Origin: JAICNG01 sp035249985
GTDB lineage: Bacteria > Gemmatimonadota > Gemmatimonadetes > Gemmatimonadales > Gemmatimonadaceae
NCBI GenBank assembly: GCA_035249985.1
Contig: DATFFP010000028.1
Location: 87,243 to 151,242 of the forward strand
Length of the DNA stretch: 64,000 nt
Reading direction: 5' to 3'
In this document: piece by piece, positions 8,393 through 16,991 of the stretch
How positions within the stretch are numbered: position 1 is the stretch's first letter
Layout: every line of letters starts with the position of its first letter
Program-made: the position numbers and the translations under genes
The notes under the pieces: model-generated
Database searches by the model: none
Told to the model about the DNA's origin: nothing
The model's input: only the letters and a program-made list of their open reading frames with translations

Positions 8393-9061
8393 TTAGCTGT
8401 CCTGGAGATCCACCATCCTCATGCTCCCCGCGTACTCCACCGAGCGGGGCTCCTGAATGCTGGTCAGCCGCTTTACGACACTGGCGATCCGGCGGGCCTC
8501 GGTCAGGAGAATCTGGACGGTGCTCGCGTCGTCAGGCACCAGCGTCTCGGAGACGGAGAGGAGGGACGCGTGCGAGATCAGCGAGGCCAGGGGATTGTTG
8601 ATCTCGTGCTGGAGCGCAATCGCCAGCTCACCGACGCCGGCCAGCCAGCGGCTCTGGGCCAACTCGGCCTCGGCATTCCAGCGCGCAGAGTTCTGCTCCA
8701 CTCGCCGTTCGGCGATCGCGATGCGCGCGCGAAGGTGGCTGAGCATCACTGGCTTCGTCACGTAGTCATCGACGCCCGCATCCAGTGCCGCCAGCAGGTC
8801 CTCGCCGGCGTCTCGGGCGGTCAGCATCACGACGAACGTCTCGCGCGACCACTCGGACGCCCGAATGCGCCGGGTGACATCGACGCCCGTCAGGCTCGGC
8901 ATATTCCAGTCGATGATGACGAGCTGGGGGTGGTCGGCCTCGAAAATGTGCAGCGCCTGCTCGCCGTCGCTCGCCTCCAGCACTTCGTGACCCCGCTCGC
9001 GTACCGCGTGCGTGGTCAACGTGCGCATGAGGGTGTCGTCGTCGGCGATGAGGACCTTCAC
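8393..9061 (-). CDS. Response-regulator receiver fused to a HisKA-like helix, no ATPase domain
   Basis: 222 aa from a GTG at 9061 (a TTG two codons earlier is also possible). The receiver domain spans 1-118 with acidic pocket D7-D9, phospho-acceptor Asp51 (IIDWNMP), Thr81 and Lys103. A linker helix leads to a histidine-kinase-type H-box, ALQHEINNPLASL, with His152. The protein ends about 60 residues later, before any N, G1 or G2 box, so it cannot bind ATP like a kinase. It may work as a phosphotransfer or dimerisation partner of a separate kinase; this is inference. No output DNA-binding domain. A tandem repeat starts two bases after the stop. Confidence 0.85.
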   Translation of the reverse strand: MKVLIADDDTLMRTLTTHAVRERGHEVLEASDGEQALHIFEADHPQLVIIDWNMPSLTGVDVTRRIRASEWSRETFVVMLTARDAGEDLLAALDAGVDDYVTKPVMLSHLRARIAIAERRVEQNSARWNAEAELAQSRWLAGVGELAIALQHEINNPLASLISHASLLSVSETLVPDDASTVQILLTEARRIASVVKRLTSIQEPRSVEYAGSMRMVDLQDS

Positions 9062-9192
9062 GAGCAAAGGACGACCGGCCGCGGGCCGGGGTATCGGGTG
9101 GCTGGCATAAACGCTTCAAGGGGTGTAGCTTGCCTGTCTCCATCTGACAATTTTCCAATCCTGGGCGGCCCCTTCAGCCCTGAGAGTGCCCT

Positions 9193-9561
9193 ATGCACCC
9201 CTTCATCGAAACCCAAAAAGAGTTCATCCGCGCCGATATCCCTCCTTTCCGTCCCGGCGACACGGTGCGTGTCAACGTGCGAGTCAGGGAAGGTGAGAAG
9301 GAACGCCTTCAGGCGTTCGAAGGCGTGTGCATCGCTCGTCGCGGCAGCGGCGTCAGCGAGACGTTCACCGTTCGCAAAGTCTCGAATGGCGTCGGCGTCG
9401 AGCGCATCTTCCCCGTGCACAGCCCCATGATCGGCGACATCGCAGTGGTGCGCCGCGGACAGGTCCGTCGCGCGAAGCTGTACTATCTGCGCGAGCTGAG
9501 CGGTAAGGCGACCCGCATTCGCGCGAAGAAGTCGCGTACGCAGGACTCCACCGAGGAGTAA
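9193..9561 (+). CDS. rplS: 50S ribosomal protein L19
   Basis: 122 aa, MHPFIETQKEFIRADIPPFRPGDTVRVNVRV at the start, then the L19 core with RLQAFEGVCIARRGSGVSETFTVRK and RRAKLYYLRELSGKATRI. L19 sits at the interface between the ribosomal subunits. It is followed three bases later by rnhB, a common arrangement. It is separated from trmD by about 2.7 kb, in contrast to the usual rpsP-rimM-trmD-rplS order. Confidence 0.98.
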   Translation: MHPFIETQKEFIRADIPPFRPGDTVRVNVRVREGEKERLQAFEGVCIARRGSGVSETFTVRKVSNGVGVERIFPVHSPMIGDIAVVRRGQVRRAKLYYLRELSGKATRIRAKKSRTQDSTEE

Positions 9562-9564
9562 CCG

Positions 9565-10350
9565 GTGAAGGGCGGTCGCCGCGAGCCTCGGTACGCTCGC
9601 TGGAGCGGAATCGAACGCGAGCTACGCCGGTCGGGCGTACTGCTGATCGCCGGTGTCGATGAAGTCGGACGGGGCTCCCTCGCGGGCCCCGTCGTCGCAT
9701 CCGCTGTCATCATGCCACCGGGCGTCCCCGCGCTCCGCGGGGTGGATGATTCGAAGCGGCTCACCCGCAAGGAGCGCGAGAAGCTCTGCGTGCGCATCCG
9801 AGAGCGCGCACTCGCGCTGGGCGTAGGAGCGGCCTCCGTTCGAGAGATCGACACTCTCAACATCTTCCACGCGAGCGTGCTCGCGATGCGCCGGGCGCTC
9901 TCGAGACTCGCTCTGCGCCCCGATCACGTGCTCGTGGACGGTCGCCGCCTCAAGACGCTCGGCGTCGATCACACGGCCGTCATCGATGGGGATGCCAAGT
10001 GCTTCAACGTTGCCTGTGCGTCGATCGTCGCGAAGGTCATCCGCGATCGCCTCATGGCACGCCTGGCGACGCGCTATCCCGACTTTGCCTGGGCGTCGAA
10101 CTGCGGCTATGGGACAGCTGACCACGTGCACGGACTCACGCGTCGCGGACCAACGGTCCACCATCGCCGACTCTTCGTCGCCGCGGTGGAAGCGCGCCTT
10201 CGCGCGGGAGCGTCTCTCGAGGATGCCGGAGAAATCGTCATTCCGGGCGTCGTGGCGGAATCCACATTTGCCCCCACCCACGTGTCCGTAGAATCTGTCG
10301 AATGTGGGCCCGCGGATGCTGCGAGTCCCCAAATATCCCGCGTCCAGTGA
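9565..10350 (+). CDS. rnhB: Ribonuclease HII
   Basis: 261 aa enzyme that nicks 5' of ribonucleotides embedded in DNA. The family's metal-binding acids are in place: Asp32 and Glu33 in AGVDEVGRGSLAGPVV, Asp125 in HVLVDGRR and Asp161 in KVIRDRLM. The GTG at 9565 starts three bases after rplS. Roughly 40 residues at the C-terminus extend beyond the RNase HII fold and look disordered. Confidence 0.96.
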   Translation: MKGGRREPRYARWSGIERELRRSGVLLIAGVDEVGRGSLAGPVVASAVIMPPGVPALRGVDDSKRLTRKEREKLCVRIRERALALGVGAASVREIDTLNIFHASVLAMRRALSRLALRPDHVLVDGRRLKTLGVDHTAVIDGDAKCFNVACASIVAKVIRDRLMARLATRYPDFAWASNCGYGTADHVHGLTRRGPTVHHRRLFVAAVEARLRAGASLEDAGEIVIPGVVAESTFAPTHVSVESVECGPADAASPQISRVQ

Positions 10351-10424
10351 GGCGCGTGGCCCGATTCTGACTGTCAATTCAACGTCTTCCCGAGGGCGCC
10401 GAGTGCGCTGCGAACATGCGCGTT

Positions 10425-10440
10425 TGTGATTCACATCACA
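10425..10440 (+). promoter_or_regulatory. CRP/FNR-type operator candidate
   Basis: TGTGATTCACATCACA is an exact TGTGA-N6-TCACA palindrome, the consensus recognised by CRP-family regulators. The part GATTCACA repeats 15 bp later at 10443-10450. The site is centred about 66 bp upstream of the predicted start of transcription of the Pal-like gene, a class-I activator position. No CRP-family gene is in the window, so the regulator is unknown. Confidence 0.5.
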
Positions 10441-10464
10441 TTGATTCACAACAACTTACGCGAC

Positions 10465-10491
10465 TTGCGGGCACGCTTCTCGCTCTATAAT
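10465..10491 (+). promoter_or_regulatory. Sigma-70-type promoter for the Pal-like gene
   Basis: A perfect TATAAT at 10486-10491 stands out from the GC-rich surroundings, with TTGCGG at 10465-10470 or the overlapping CTTGCG as the -35 element (15-16 bp spacer). Transcription would start near 10498, about 38 nt before the ATG at 10536. Confidence 0.65.
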
Positions 10492-10535
10492 TTGAGCGTT
10501 GTAAGATTAGCGAGATCCCCCACCCCGGAGAGTTT

Positions 10536-11177
10536 ATGAAGAACCTGAGAAGTTTCGCGGTGATGGCGCTGTCGGTTCCGTTGTTTGCCGCCTGCGTTTC
10601 GAATGGAAAGTTCAACCGGGAGATCGCGGAGCAGGATGCCGCGAATGAGACCGAGCGGACGGCCCGCATGAGCGCCGACGAGGCGATTCAGGCGGATGTG
10701 CAGACGCTGCGGACGGACGTCAACAATCTCCGCACCGAGCTCCAGAATCTCCGCACCGAGTTCGGCGCGAAGATCACGGCGATGGAAGAGGGCCTCAAGT
10801 TCGCGTTCCCGGTGAACTTCGCGTTTGACGACGCGACCGTTCGTCCCGAGGACGTTCCGGCGCTCGATCGCTTCGCCAAGGTCGTTCAGAACTACTACCA
10901 GGGCTCGAAGATCACCGTCGAGGGCTTCGCGGATCCCGCGGGCACCGCGACCTACAACCGCGCCCTGTCGATGCGTCGCGCCGAGTCGGTTCGTGCGCAC
11001 CTGACGACGGCCGGCCTGAGCCCCGAGCTGATCGACGCGATCGGCTACGGCGAGACCCGTCAGGTTGTCGTTGGTGCCGAGCGTGATGATCCGGGCGCCG
11101 AGAAGAACCGTCGTGTTGTGTTCGTCGTGGAAAGCCGCGGCGAGCCGACGATGGCCGAAGCGAACACTCTTCAGTAA
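10536..11177 (+). CDS. Pal-like OmpA-family outer-membrane lipoprotein
   Basis: 213 aa. Signal peptide with lipobox LFAAC, lipidated Cys20. Residues 25-85 form an Lpp-like coiled coil (LRTDVNNLRTELQNLRTEFG). The C-terminal OmpA domain (about 90-200) has the peptidoglycan-binding signature: VNFAFDDATVRPEDVPALDRFA, VEGFADPAGTATYNRALSMRRAESVR and EKNRRVVFVV. Such proteins tether the outer membrane to peptidoglycan. The coiled-coil spacer is unlike E. coli Pal, and no tol genes are adjacent, so I do not assign a symbol. It has its own promoter and terminator. Confidence 0.88.
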   Translation: MKNLRSFAVMALSVPLFAACVSNGKFNREIAEQDAANETERTARMSADEAIQADVQTLRTDVNNLRTELQNLRTEFGAKITAMEEGLKFAFPVNFAFDDATVRPEDVPALDRFAKVVQNYYQGSKITVEGFADPAGTATYNRALSMRRAESVRAHLTTAGLSPELIDAIGYGETRQVVVGAERDDPGAEKNRRVVFVVESRGEPTMAEANTLQ

Positions 11178-11199
11178 CTCCGGTAGTGGGATCATCGCG

Positions 11200-11230
11200 A
11201 CGGGGGGCCCTTTGGGCTCCCCGTTTTTTT
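11200..11230 (+). terminator. Intrinsic terminator of the Pal-like gene
   Basis: ACGGGGGGCCC at 11200-11210 and GGGCTCCCCGT at 11214-11224 form an 11-bp stem with one mismatch and a three-base loop, followed by a run of T. It lies 22 nt after the stop. Confidence 0.88.
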
Positions 11231-11231
11231 G

Positions 11232-11371
11232 GGAGCTAGTGGTCAGGGGTCAGGGATCAGGGATGGAAAGGGGCCGCTGCGCTTCGCGCATGCGGCCCTC
11301 ATCCGATGAGCGCGGCAGCACAGCTGCCGCGCTTTTCCATCCCTGATCCCTGACCCCTGACCACTAGCTCC
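11232..11371. repeat. Cloverleaf-type palindromic element, copy A
   Basis: Outer arms of about 40 bp start GGAGCTAGTGG (11232) and end CCACTAGCTCC (11371) and contain 7-nt units of the type GGTCAGG. Inside are two hairpins, one with GGCCGCTGC and one with CGCGGCAGC...GCTGCCGCG, separated by CTCATCCGATGAG. The element ends four bases before the stop codon of the M20 peptidase. Copy B at 31779-31909 has the same parts in inverted order. Confidence 0.9.
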
Positions 11372-11375
11372 TGCT

Positions 11376-12926
11376 TCATCGCCATTCCGTCCCAAGTCGC
11401 GCGAACAGCTGCGCATACAGCTCGATCCCTTCGCGGAGGTTCCCGATCCGGAGATTCTCGTTCGCCGCGTGCTGGTTATTGTCGTGATTGACGATCGGCA
11501 CGATCACGAGCGGAGCGTTCAGGATCTCGGCGAAGAGGTACATGGGCAGGCTGCCACCCAGCATCGGGATCGCGACGATCTGTCCATTGGTGGCTGTGCT
11601 CACCACACGGCTCACGGCGCGTGAGAGCGGCGCATCCATGTCGGTTCGGATCCCGGGATAGCCCTGCTCCCACTGAACGCGAGCCACGCGAGCATGACGA
11701 GCACGCTCTTCGAGCGTTGGCTCATGATGGACGATGTGATAGCCCTGACGGCGCACGTGGGCTTCCACCAGCTCCCGAACGCGCGCCGGGGTCTGGTTGG
11801 GTACCAGGCGAAAGTCGATCGAGGCCGTGGCCTGGGTAGGAATCACGTTCGCCGCTCGACCGCCCACCGGCCCACCATCGAGGCCGCGCACATTGAGGGC
11901 GGGCAGCATGATGCGCTCGAGCAGCGGAACGCTGTCGCCCTCGACGTCGCCTAACGCGAGCTCCCTCCGGAGGAGCGTGTCGACCGCCGGAGCCCGGGCA
12001 ATCGCGGCTCGCTCGAGCGTGCCCGCGGCGCGCACCTCGTCGAGAAAACCGGCGATCGTGATTCGACCTTCCGTGTCACGCATCGAGGCGAGGAGATGGG
12101 CGAGCAGCACCGAGGGGTTGGGTGCCCAGTTGCCGTAGTGTCCGCTATGGAGCGCGCGCGCGGGCCCATAGACGGTGAGGTCCGCTCCCATCACGCCGCG
12201 TACCCCGAAGACGATCTGTGGCCGCCTCGATTGATGCACCGGCCCATCGCCGAAGATCCAGCCGTCGGAGGAGAGCAGCCCAGCGTGCTGGCGCAGCATG
12301 GCCGCGAGATGATCCGACCCGGCTTCCTCCTCTCCTTCGAGGAAGAACTTGAGGTTGACCGAGAGCGGAATTCGCGCGGCGCGAAGCGCATCGATCGCGG
12401 AGAGCATGGCGACGATCGGGGCCTTGTCGTCGCTCGACGACCGAGCATAGAGCCGCGCGTCATCATCGAGCTCGCCGCCGCGATCGGGAAGGGGAATGAT
12501 GCGCCCATTCCGCTCGAGCGGGGCATCGCGCAGCGTGGGAGCCCAGGGTGGCGTCGCCCAGCGTGCGGGATCGACGGGCTGACCGTCGTAATGCGCGTAC
12601 ATCACGATCGTGCGTGTCGCCCCTGGCACGCGGAGCTCGCCGTATACGCCCGGTGGGGAACCGGGCGTCTCCACCCTGCGCGCGGTGATGCCGCGCCGTG
12701 TCAGCATCGCGACGAGCGTGTCAGCGTTCCGACGAATCGACACGCTGTCACTGGCGAGATTCGGGATGGCGAGCAGCGCTGACAGCTCGCGCAGAATTGC
12801 CGGCTCATTGCGCACCCGCCATTCGCGGACGGCGGTGCGCACGCCATCGACCTGTCGCGGATTCTGCGCGAGCAGAGGTGACGAGCCAAGGGCGATCAGG
12901 ACTGACAGTCGGACGATTCGTATCAT
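11376..12926 (-). CDS. Secreted M20-family metallopeptidase (dipeptidase/carboxypeptidase type)
   Basis: 516 aa. The start at 12926 gives a clear signal peptide (MIRIVRLSVLIALGSSPLLAQ), so the protein is exported. M20 zinc-site motifs follow in order: YAHYDGQPVD (His-x-Asp), ARSSSDDKAP (bridging Asp), FLEGEEEAGS (general base Glu and metal ligand), ALHSGHYGNW in the dimerisation domain and a C-terminal NHDNNQHAANE with the last histidine. These are dinuclear zinc exopeptidases. Substrate cannot be told from sequence. The gene diverges from the VOC gene (63 nt apart) and converges on the Pal-like gene, with palindrome copy A between. Confidence 0.92.
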   Translation of the reverse strand: MIRIVRLSVLIALGSSPLLAQNPRQVDGVRTAVREWRVRNEPAILRELSALLAIPNLASDSVSIRRNADTLVAMLTRRGITARRVETPGSPPGVYGELRVPGATRTIVMYAHYDGQPVDPARWATPPWAPTLRDAPLERNGRIIPLPDRGGELDDDARLYARSSSDDKAPIVAMLSAIDALRAARIPLSVNLKFFLEGEEEAGSDHLAAMLRQHAGLLSSDGWIFGDGPVHQSRRPQIVFGVRGVMGADLTVYGPARALHSGHYGNWAPNPSVLLAHLLASMRDTEGRITIAGFLDEVRAAGTLERAAIARAPAVDTLLRRELALGDVEGDSVPLLERIMLPALNVRGLDGGPVGGRAANVIPTQATASIDFRLVPNQTPARVRELVEAHVRRQGYHIVHHEPTLEERARHARVARVQWEQGYPGIRTDMDAPLSRAVSRVVSTATNGQIVAIPMLGGSLPMYLFAEILNAPLVIVPIVNHDNNQHAANENLRIGNLREGIELYAQLFARLGTEWR

Positions 12927-12989
12927 CGGCGGGACAGGGAGACGCGCCGAAAGTCGCGCGCGTCGCGAGCCTGCGCTAGACTCGACATC

Positions 12990-13415
12990 ATGCCGCCAAC
13001 CACGATCGCGCGGGTTCTGGAAACCTCGCTCTACGCCGAGGATCTCCAGGCCGCCGACCACTTCTATGGAACCGTGCTCGGCCTCGAGCGTATCGCGTTC
13101 GTCGAGGGGCGTCACGTCTTCTTCAAGTGCGGCGCAGGCGTCGTACTGATCTTCGACCCGCGCAGCACGGCCAATCAGCCGACGACGGTGAATGGGGCTC
13201 CGGTCCCGCTGCACGGCGCGCGTGGCGCAGGGCATATCGCGCTCGCGGTCCCCGACTCCGAGCTACCGGGGTGGCGCGCACATTTGCGCACGAACGGGGT
13301 CGCGATCGAGAGCGAGGTCACGTGGCCACGCGGTGGGCGATCGCTGTACATGCGCGATCCGGCCGGCAACAGCGTGGAGATCGCCTCGCCGACGCTGTGG
13401 GGATTCCGGGAGTAG
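12990..13415 (+). CDS. VOC (glyoxalase/dioxygenase superfamily) protein
   Basis: 141 aa, a complete two-module VOC fold. First module: VLETSLYAEDLQAADHFYGTVLGLE; second module: GAGHIALAVPDSELPGWRAHL and SLYMRDPAGNSVEIASPTLWGF. His in GHIALAV and Glu in NSVEIA are at the usual metal-ligand positions. VOC enzymes range from lyases to fosfomycin-type resistance proteins; nothing here decides between them. Confidence 0.85.
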   Translation: MPPTTIARVLETSLYAEDLQAADHFYGTVLGLERIAFVEGRHVFFKCGAGVVLIFDPRSTANQPTTVNGAPVPLHGARGAGHIALAVPDSELPGWRAHLRTNGVAIESEVTWPRGGRSLYMRDPAGNSVEIASPTLWGFRE

Positions 13416-13488
13416 GACCTCGGCGCCAGGCGGTTATCTTGGATGCAGGCTCAGAGTCGACAGAAGCACACGGCAACGAGGAGAAACC

Positions 13489-13734
13489 ATGGCAGTCAGG
13501 CGAGTGCGTGAGGTAGGGCGCTTCTCGGCGCGCGCAGCCGATGGCACGGTGTACCGCATCATCGAGTACGCCCACATGCAGGACGTGCGGACCAGAACCA
13601 CTCCAAACGCGCGGGACGTCGAGGGGCTGCATGAGCTGACCACTCACGACGGGATGCGTGTGAACGTGGTTGGAGAGAACGAGTACGAGATCGTCGACCT
13701 CGGCGTGAAACTGACGCGTGTCCATCCGCGCTGA
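13489..13734 (+). CDS. Small conserved-looking protein of unknown function
   Basis: 81 aa starting MAVRRVREVGRFSARAADGTVYRIIEY, with ATG at 13489 preceded by GAGGAG, which favours it over longer upstream frames. Composition is soluble, with alternating charged and hydrophobic stretches suggesting a small beta-rich domain. It ends NEYEIVDLGVKLTRVHPR. I recognise no family. It lies 66 nt upstream of tRNA-Lys. Confidence 0.65.
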   Translation: MAVRRVREVGRFSARAADGTVYRIIEYAHMQDVRTRTTPNARDVEGLHELTTHDGMRVNVVGENEYEIVDLGVKLTRVHPR

Positions 13735-13800
13735 CCGCGGTCGGTGGCGCTTCATGCCGCGCCATCGCGGAATTACTTTCCAGTCTCCCAGGGGCATCGA

Positions 13801-13873
<73 letters not shown>

Positions 13874-13881
13874 CTGGTCAA

Positions 13882-13965
13882 AGGAGGTCGAGGTGGCCGA
13901 GGTGATCGAGGTACACGAGGGCCACCCCTCGATCGCCTCGACCTCCTCGGCGGCCTCGACCTCCT
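13882..13965. repeat. Palindrome of 9-nt units between tRNA-Lys and a convergent gene
   Basis: Left arm 13882-13911 consists of 9-nt units such as GTCGAGGTG, GCCGAGGTG, ATCGAGGT. Right arm 13927-13965 is the complementary array and has one more unit. Loop of about 15 nt. It begins nine bases after the tRNA and ends seven bases before the stop of the DUF5916 gene. Confidence 0.9.
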
Positions 13966-13972
13966 CTGTCGT

Positions 13973-16696
13973 TCAGAGCCCGATCCAGTAATTCACCTTC
14001 ACCAGCAGCACATTGTCCGGCCGGGCATCGAACAGCGCCGACCGGTCTCGGCTGAACTGAAAGTCTCCCACTGGATCCTGGGAGCTGCGATTCTGCGTCC
14101 ACACCAGAAAGACCGTCGAGCCTGGCCGGTACTCCCAGCGCAGCACCGCGTTGCCGCGCAGGGAGCGGAAGTTGAAATCGGGATTCGAGAAGGTGAGTGC
14201 CGGCGTTAGTGGGTTTCGATCCGGGTCGAGAACGTACTCGGTAATGACGTTCGTCTGGGGATCGCGCTGGACCGTCAGCTGCGTCGCGTCGAACGCGCGC
14301 TTCTGGACAGTGCGCGGCGCGACGTACTCCTTGAAGGTCTCATAGTCGCCACTCGAGATCAGCGGTTGCGCGAACAGCTCGAGCGTGAGCGTCGGCGTGA
14401 AGGTCACGTTCAGGCGGGTGCCGATCTCGAGCTGCCGCTGCACGAGGTCGGAGAACACCACGCGCTGATCGTAGAAATGATTCGCCGTGGTGTCGTCGAA
14501 CGACGCCACGTATTGCGACTTGGTTTTGTAGTAGCTGTACGATGGCTCGAGGCTGAGCACGACGTTGGATGCAGGCTTGGCACGGATGGTCGTGTAGAGC
14601 GCGTAGGCTCGGCCTCCCTCGGCGGTCCCGCTCATTTCCGGGCCCAGATAGAAGCTCACGCGCTTGCGGCTATCCGTGTTGATGTTGAGGACCGTGAACC
14701 AGGCTTGCGAGCGCTTCACGACGGGGCCACCACGGGTGAGACGGTCCTCGAACACCTCGGGCCGGTGGATGTAGAAGGTGCTCAGCCACCAGTAGTTAGG
14801 CAGCTGGACCTCGAAGTAATTCTGGAACTGCAGGTCGGTCTGGTCCCCATCGAAGTTGTACTGCTGCTGCCCGCCGAGGATCCAGTAGGCCTGACGATAA
14901 TACTTGGTCGGCTTCTGCCACTGCCGGAAGATGTTGGCGTTCATCCACGTGTAGTCCGCCCGAGTGAGGAACGCGAGATCGTTCACCTCGAACCCGGGAC
15001 TGCGGACGTTCAGTGAGGTCTCGAACAGCCAGTCGCCCGACTCCTTCGACGCGCGCATGTAGCCGCCGAATCCGCGCAGCGACGTCAACGTTGGATCGTA
15101 CCGGTCGGAAAACGTGCCGTTGCTTCCGTGCTTGCGATCGGGGCGGTCGAAGTACCGCGCGGACGACTCCTGCAAGGTCTGGATGACGTCCGGCTCGCCC
15201 GTCACGCTCGACAGGGCGAAGTTGCTCATGATTCGGTACGTCCGGTTCTTCCACCAGCGCTCCCAATCCACGCCGACCGCCTCGGCGTGACTCGGCATCG
15301 ACAGTCTGAGCGAATCGTAGGTGAACCGCCGAATGGTCGACGTGGCTATCGCGCCGAGGAACCCGCGGCCACCGGTGAAATTCCTTCGCACGCGTCCGAC
15401 GAAGTAGTTCGTGAGCGGTTCGACCTCGCGCTCGACGCCTGGGCGGCCATCATCGAACGCGATGTCCGCATCCTCCGCCTTGGTGACCGCGTCGAGGAAT
15501 CCAAGCTGGTAGCCGCCGCGGGTACGCCCGGTGATCTTCGCGGCGCCGAGGATCGTCGCATTCTCCGGTCGATCGAGATACTCGTACCCCTCGGGGGGGG
15601 AACCACGCGGCTGCCGACCGATTCGCCGCGAGTAGTACAACGACATGCTCGAGACGTTGCTGCAGAAGAAGCAGTTGAGCCCACCGAATCCAAACAGCCC
15701 GCTTCCTTCCACGAAGAAGGGGCGTTTCTCCGCGAACGACGTCTCGAACGCGCTGAGGTTGACGACCGCGGGGTCGACCTCCACCTGACCGAAATCAGGA
15801 TTCACGGTGAGATCGAGCGTGAGGTTCGATGTCAGGAGCGCCTTGAGATCGCCGCCGACGCGTGCCGTGTATTCGCTCGCATCACGGAACGGGTTTCCCT
15901 GATCCCCGTCGCGAATAGGGACGTACGCCGCACGGGAGACGACGTAGGGAAGGATCTCGACGCCCCGTGGGCGTTCGCGAATGCGCAGTCCTTCGACATG
16001 TCCGAACTCGGGCGGGCCGCCCGTGGCCTTTCGCGCCCACCACGACCACATCGACGATTCGTTCAGCCGGTCAACGTAGCGCCAGATCTGCAACCCCCAC
16101 GTCTGCGCGGTATCGCGCGAGAAGCGAAGCTGCGCGAATGGAATGCGCAGCTCCGCGGTCCAGCCCAGCGAATCGATGGCCGACACGGCCTCCCAGATGG
16201 GGTCCCAGGACGGATCGGCGTTCGAGGCGGCCTGTCCGGCGTCGGTCTTCACACCGGCGGGGTTGATCTGGAAGACCGTCCGCCCGGTGTGGTCGTGAAA
16301 GGTGTCGAAGATGAGCTCGAGATAGTCGCCGTCGGTCTGCTGGTCGCGACGCGTCAGGTAACTGCGCACGCCACGCGCACCGAGCGAGTCATACATGCGC
16401 GCACCGATGTACAGCGCCACGGCATCGTACAGTATCCGCACCTCGGTGCGCTGCGTGGCCGGCTGGCCCTCGTTAGGCTCGGACTGTCGGAATCCGGTGG
16501 CCGGCGTCGAGGCGGCCCAGGCTGATTCATCCAGGCGCCCATCCAGCGTGATGGGGCCGGCGCGTTCCGCGGCGACCATTCGGGGTCGCGCCGCATGGGC
16601 AGTGTCAGCGGTTTGGGCCGCCAGCACGGCGGGGAGGGCGCAGCACATCACGGCGGCGCGGAGGGAGCAAGTGCTCACTCCTGAAAATCGCGACAT
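13973..16696 (-). CDS. DUF5916 outer-membrane protein with CBM9-like N-domain
   Basis: 907 aa from the ATG at 16696 (an ATG 20 codons upstream is possible but would bury the signal peptide). The signal peptide ends near AVLAAQ. Residues about 35-240 resemble the carbohydrate-binding CBM9-like domain found in this family (ITLDGRLDESAWAAS, RTEVRILYDAVALYIGARMYD). The remainder alternates in amphipathic strands with SAFETSFAEKRPFFVEGSGLFGFGG and ends VKVNYWIGL, a typical beta-barrel C-terminus. DUF5916 proteins are common in Gemmatimonadota and Bacteroidota and have no proven function. It stands alone as a transcription unit, converging on tRNA-Lys. Confidence 0.88.
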   Translation of the reverse strand: MSRFSGVSTCSLRAAVMCCALPAVLAAQTADTAHAARPRMVAAERAGPITLDGRLDESAWAASTPATGFRQSEPNEGQPATQRTEVRILYDAVALYIGARMYDSLGARGVRSYLTRRDQQTDGDYLELIFDTFHDHTGRTVFQINPAGVKTDAGQAASNADPSWDPIWEAVSAIDSLGWTAELRIPFAQLRFSRDTAQTWGLQIWRYVDRLNESSMWSWWARKATGGPPEFGHVEGLRIRERPRGVEILPYVVSRAAYVPIRDGDQGNPFRDASEYTARVGGDLKALLTSNLTLDLTVNPDFGQVEVDPAVVNLSAFETSFAEKRPFFVEGSGLFGFGGLNCFFCSNVSSMSLYYSRRIGRQPRGSPPEGYEYLDRPENATILGAAKITGRTRGGYQLGFLDAVTKAEDADIAFDDGRPGVEREVEPLTNYFVGRVRRNFTGGRGFLGAIATSTIRRFTYDSLRLSMPSHAEAVGVDWERWWKNRTYRIMSNFALSSVTGEPDVIQTLQESSARYFDRPDRKHGSNGTFSDRYDPTLTSLRGFGGYMRASKESGDWLFETSLNVRSPGFEVNDLAFLTRADYTWMNANIFRQWQKPTKYYRQAYWILGGQQQYNFDGDQTDLQFQNYFEVQLPNYWWLSTFYIHRPEVFEDRLTRGGPVVKRSQAWFTVLNINTDSRKRVSFYLGPEMSGTAEGGRAYALYTTIRAKPASNVVLSLEPSYSYYKTKSQYVASFDDTTANHFYDQRVVFSDLVQRQLEIGTRLNVTFTPTLTLELFAQPLISSGDYETFKEYVAPRTVQKRAFDATQLTVQRDPQTNVITEYVLDPDRNPLTPALTFSNPDFNFRSLRGNAVLRWEYRPGSTVFLVWTQNRSSQDPVGDFQFSRDRSALFDARPDNVLLVKVNYWIGL

Positions 16697-16991
16697 GTGA
16701 GATGGGTCGGCAGGAGACGGACGCGTTGTCGGGACACCTCTTGGATGCCGCGACACTGAAAAGAGTTTACCAGACCCTGAAGTGCGAGTGGTTTACAGTT
16801 TCCTTACGGCCCTGGCGAGCGTCAGTAATGCACGCCGGCGCGGATCCGAGCGCCTTGCACTCGACGGGTCCCCGACGCACCATCGGGATGATTGGGAGGG
16901 CTTAACACCCGGCGTTGCCTTCACTTCGTTCGATCGTGTCTCTGAAGGATAGTCCTCCACGGGAACACCTATTCGGAGCGGGCCACCGCCT

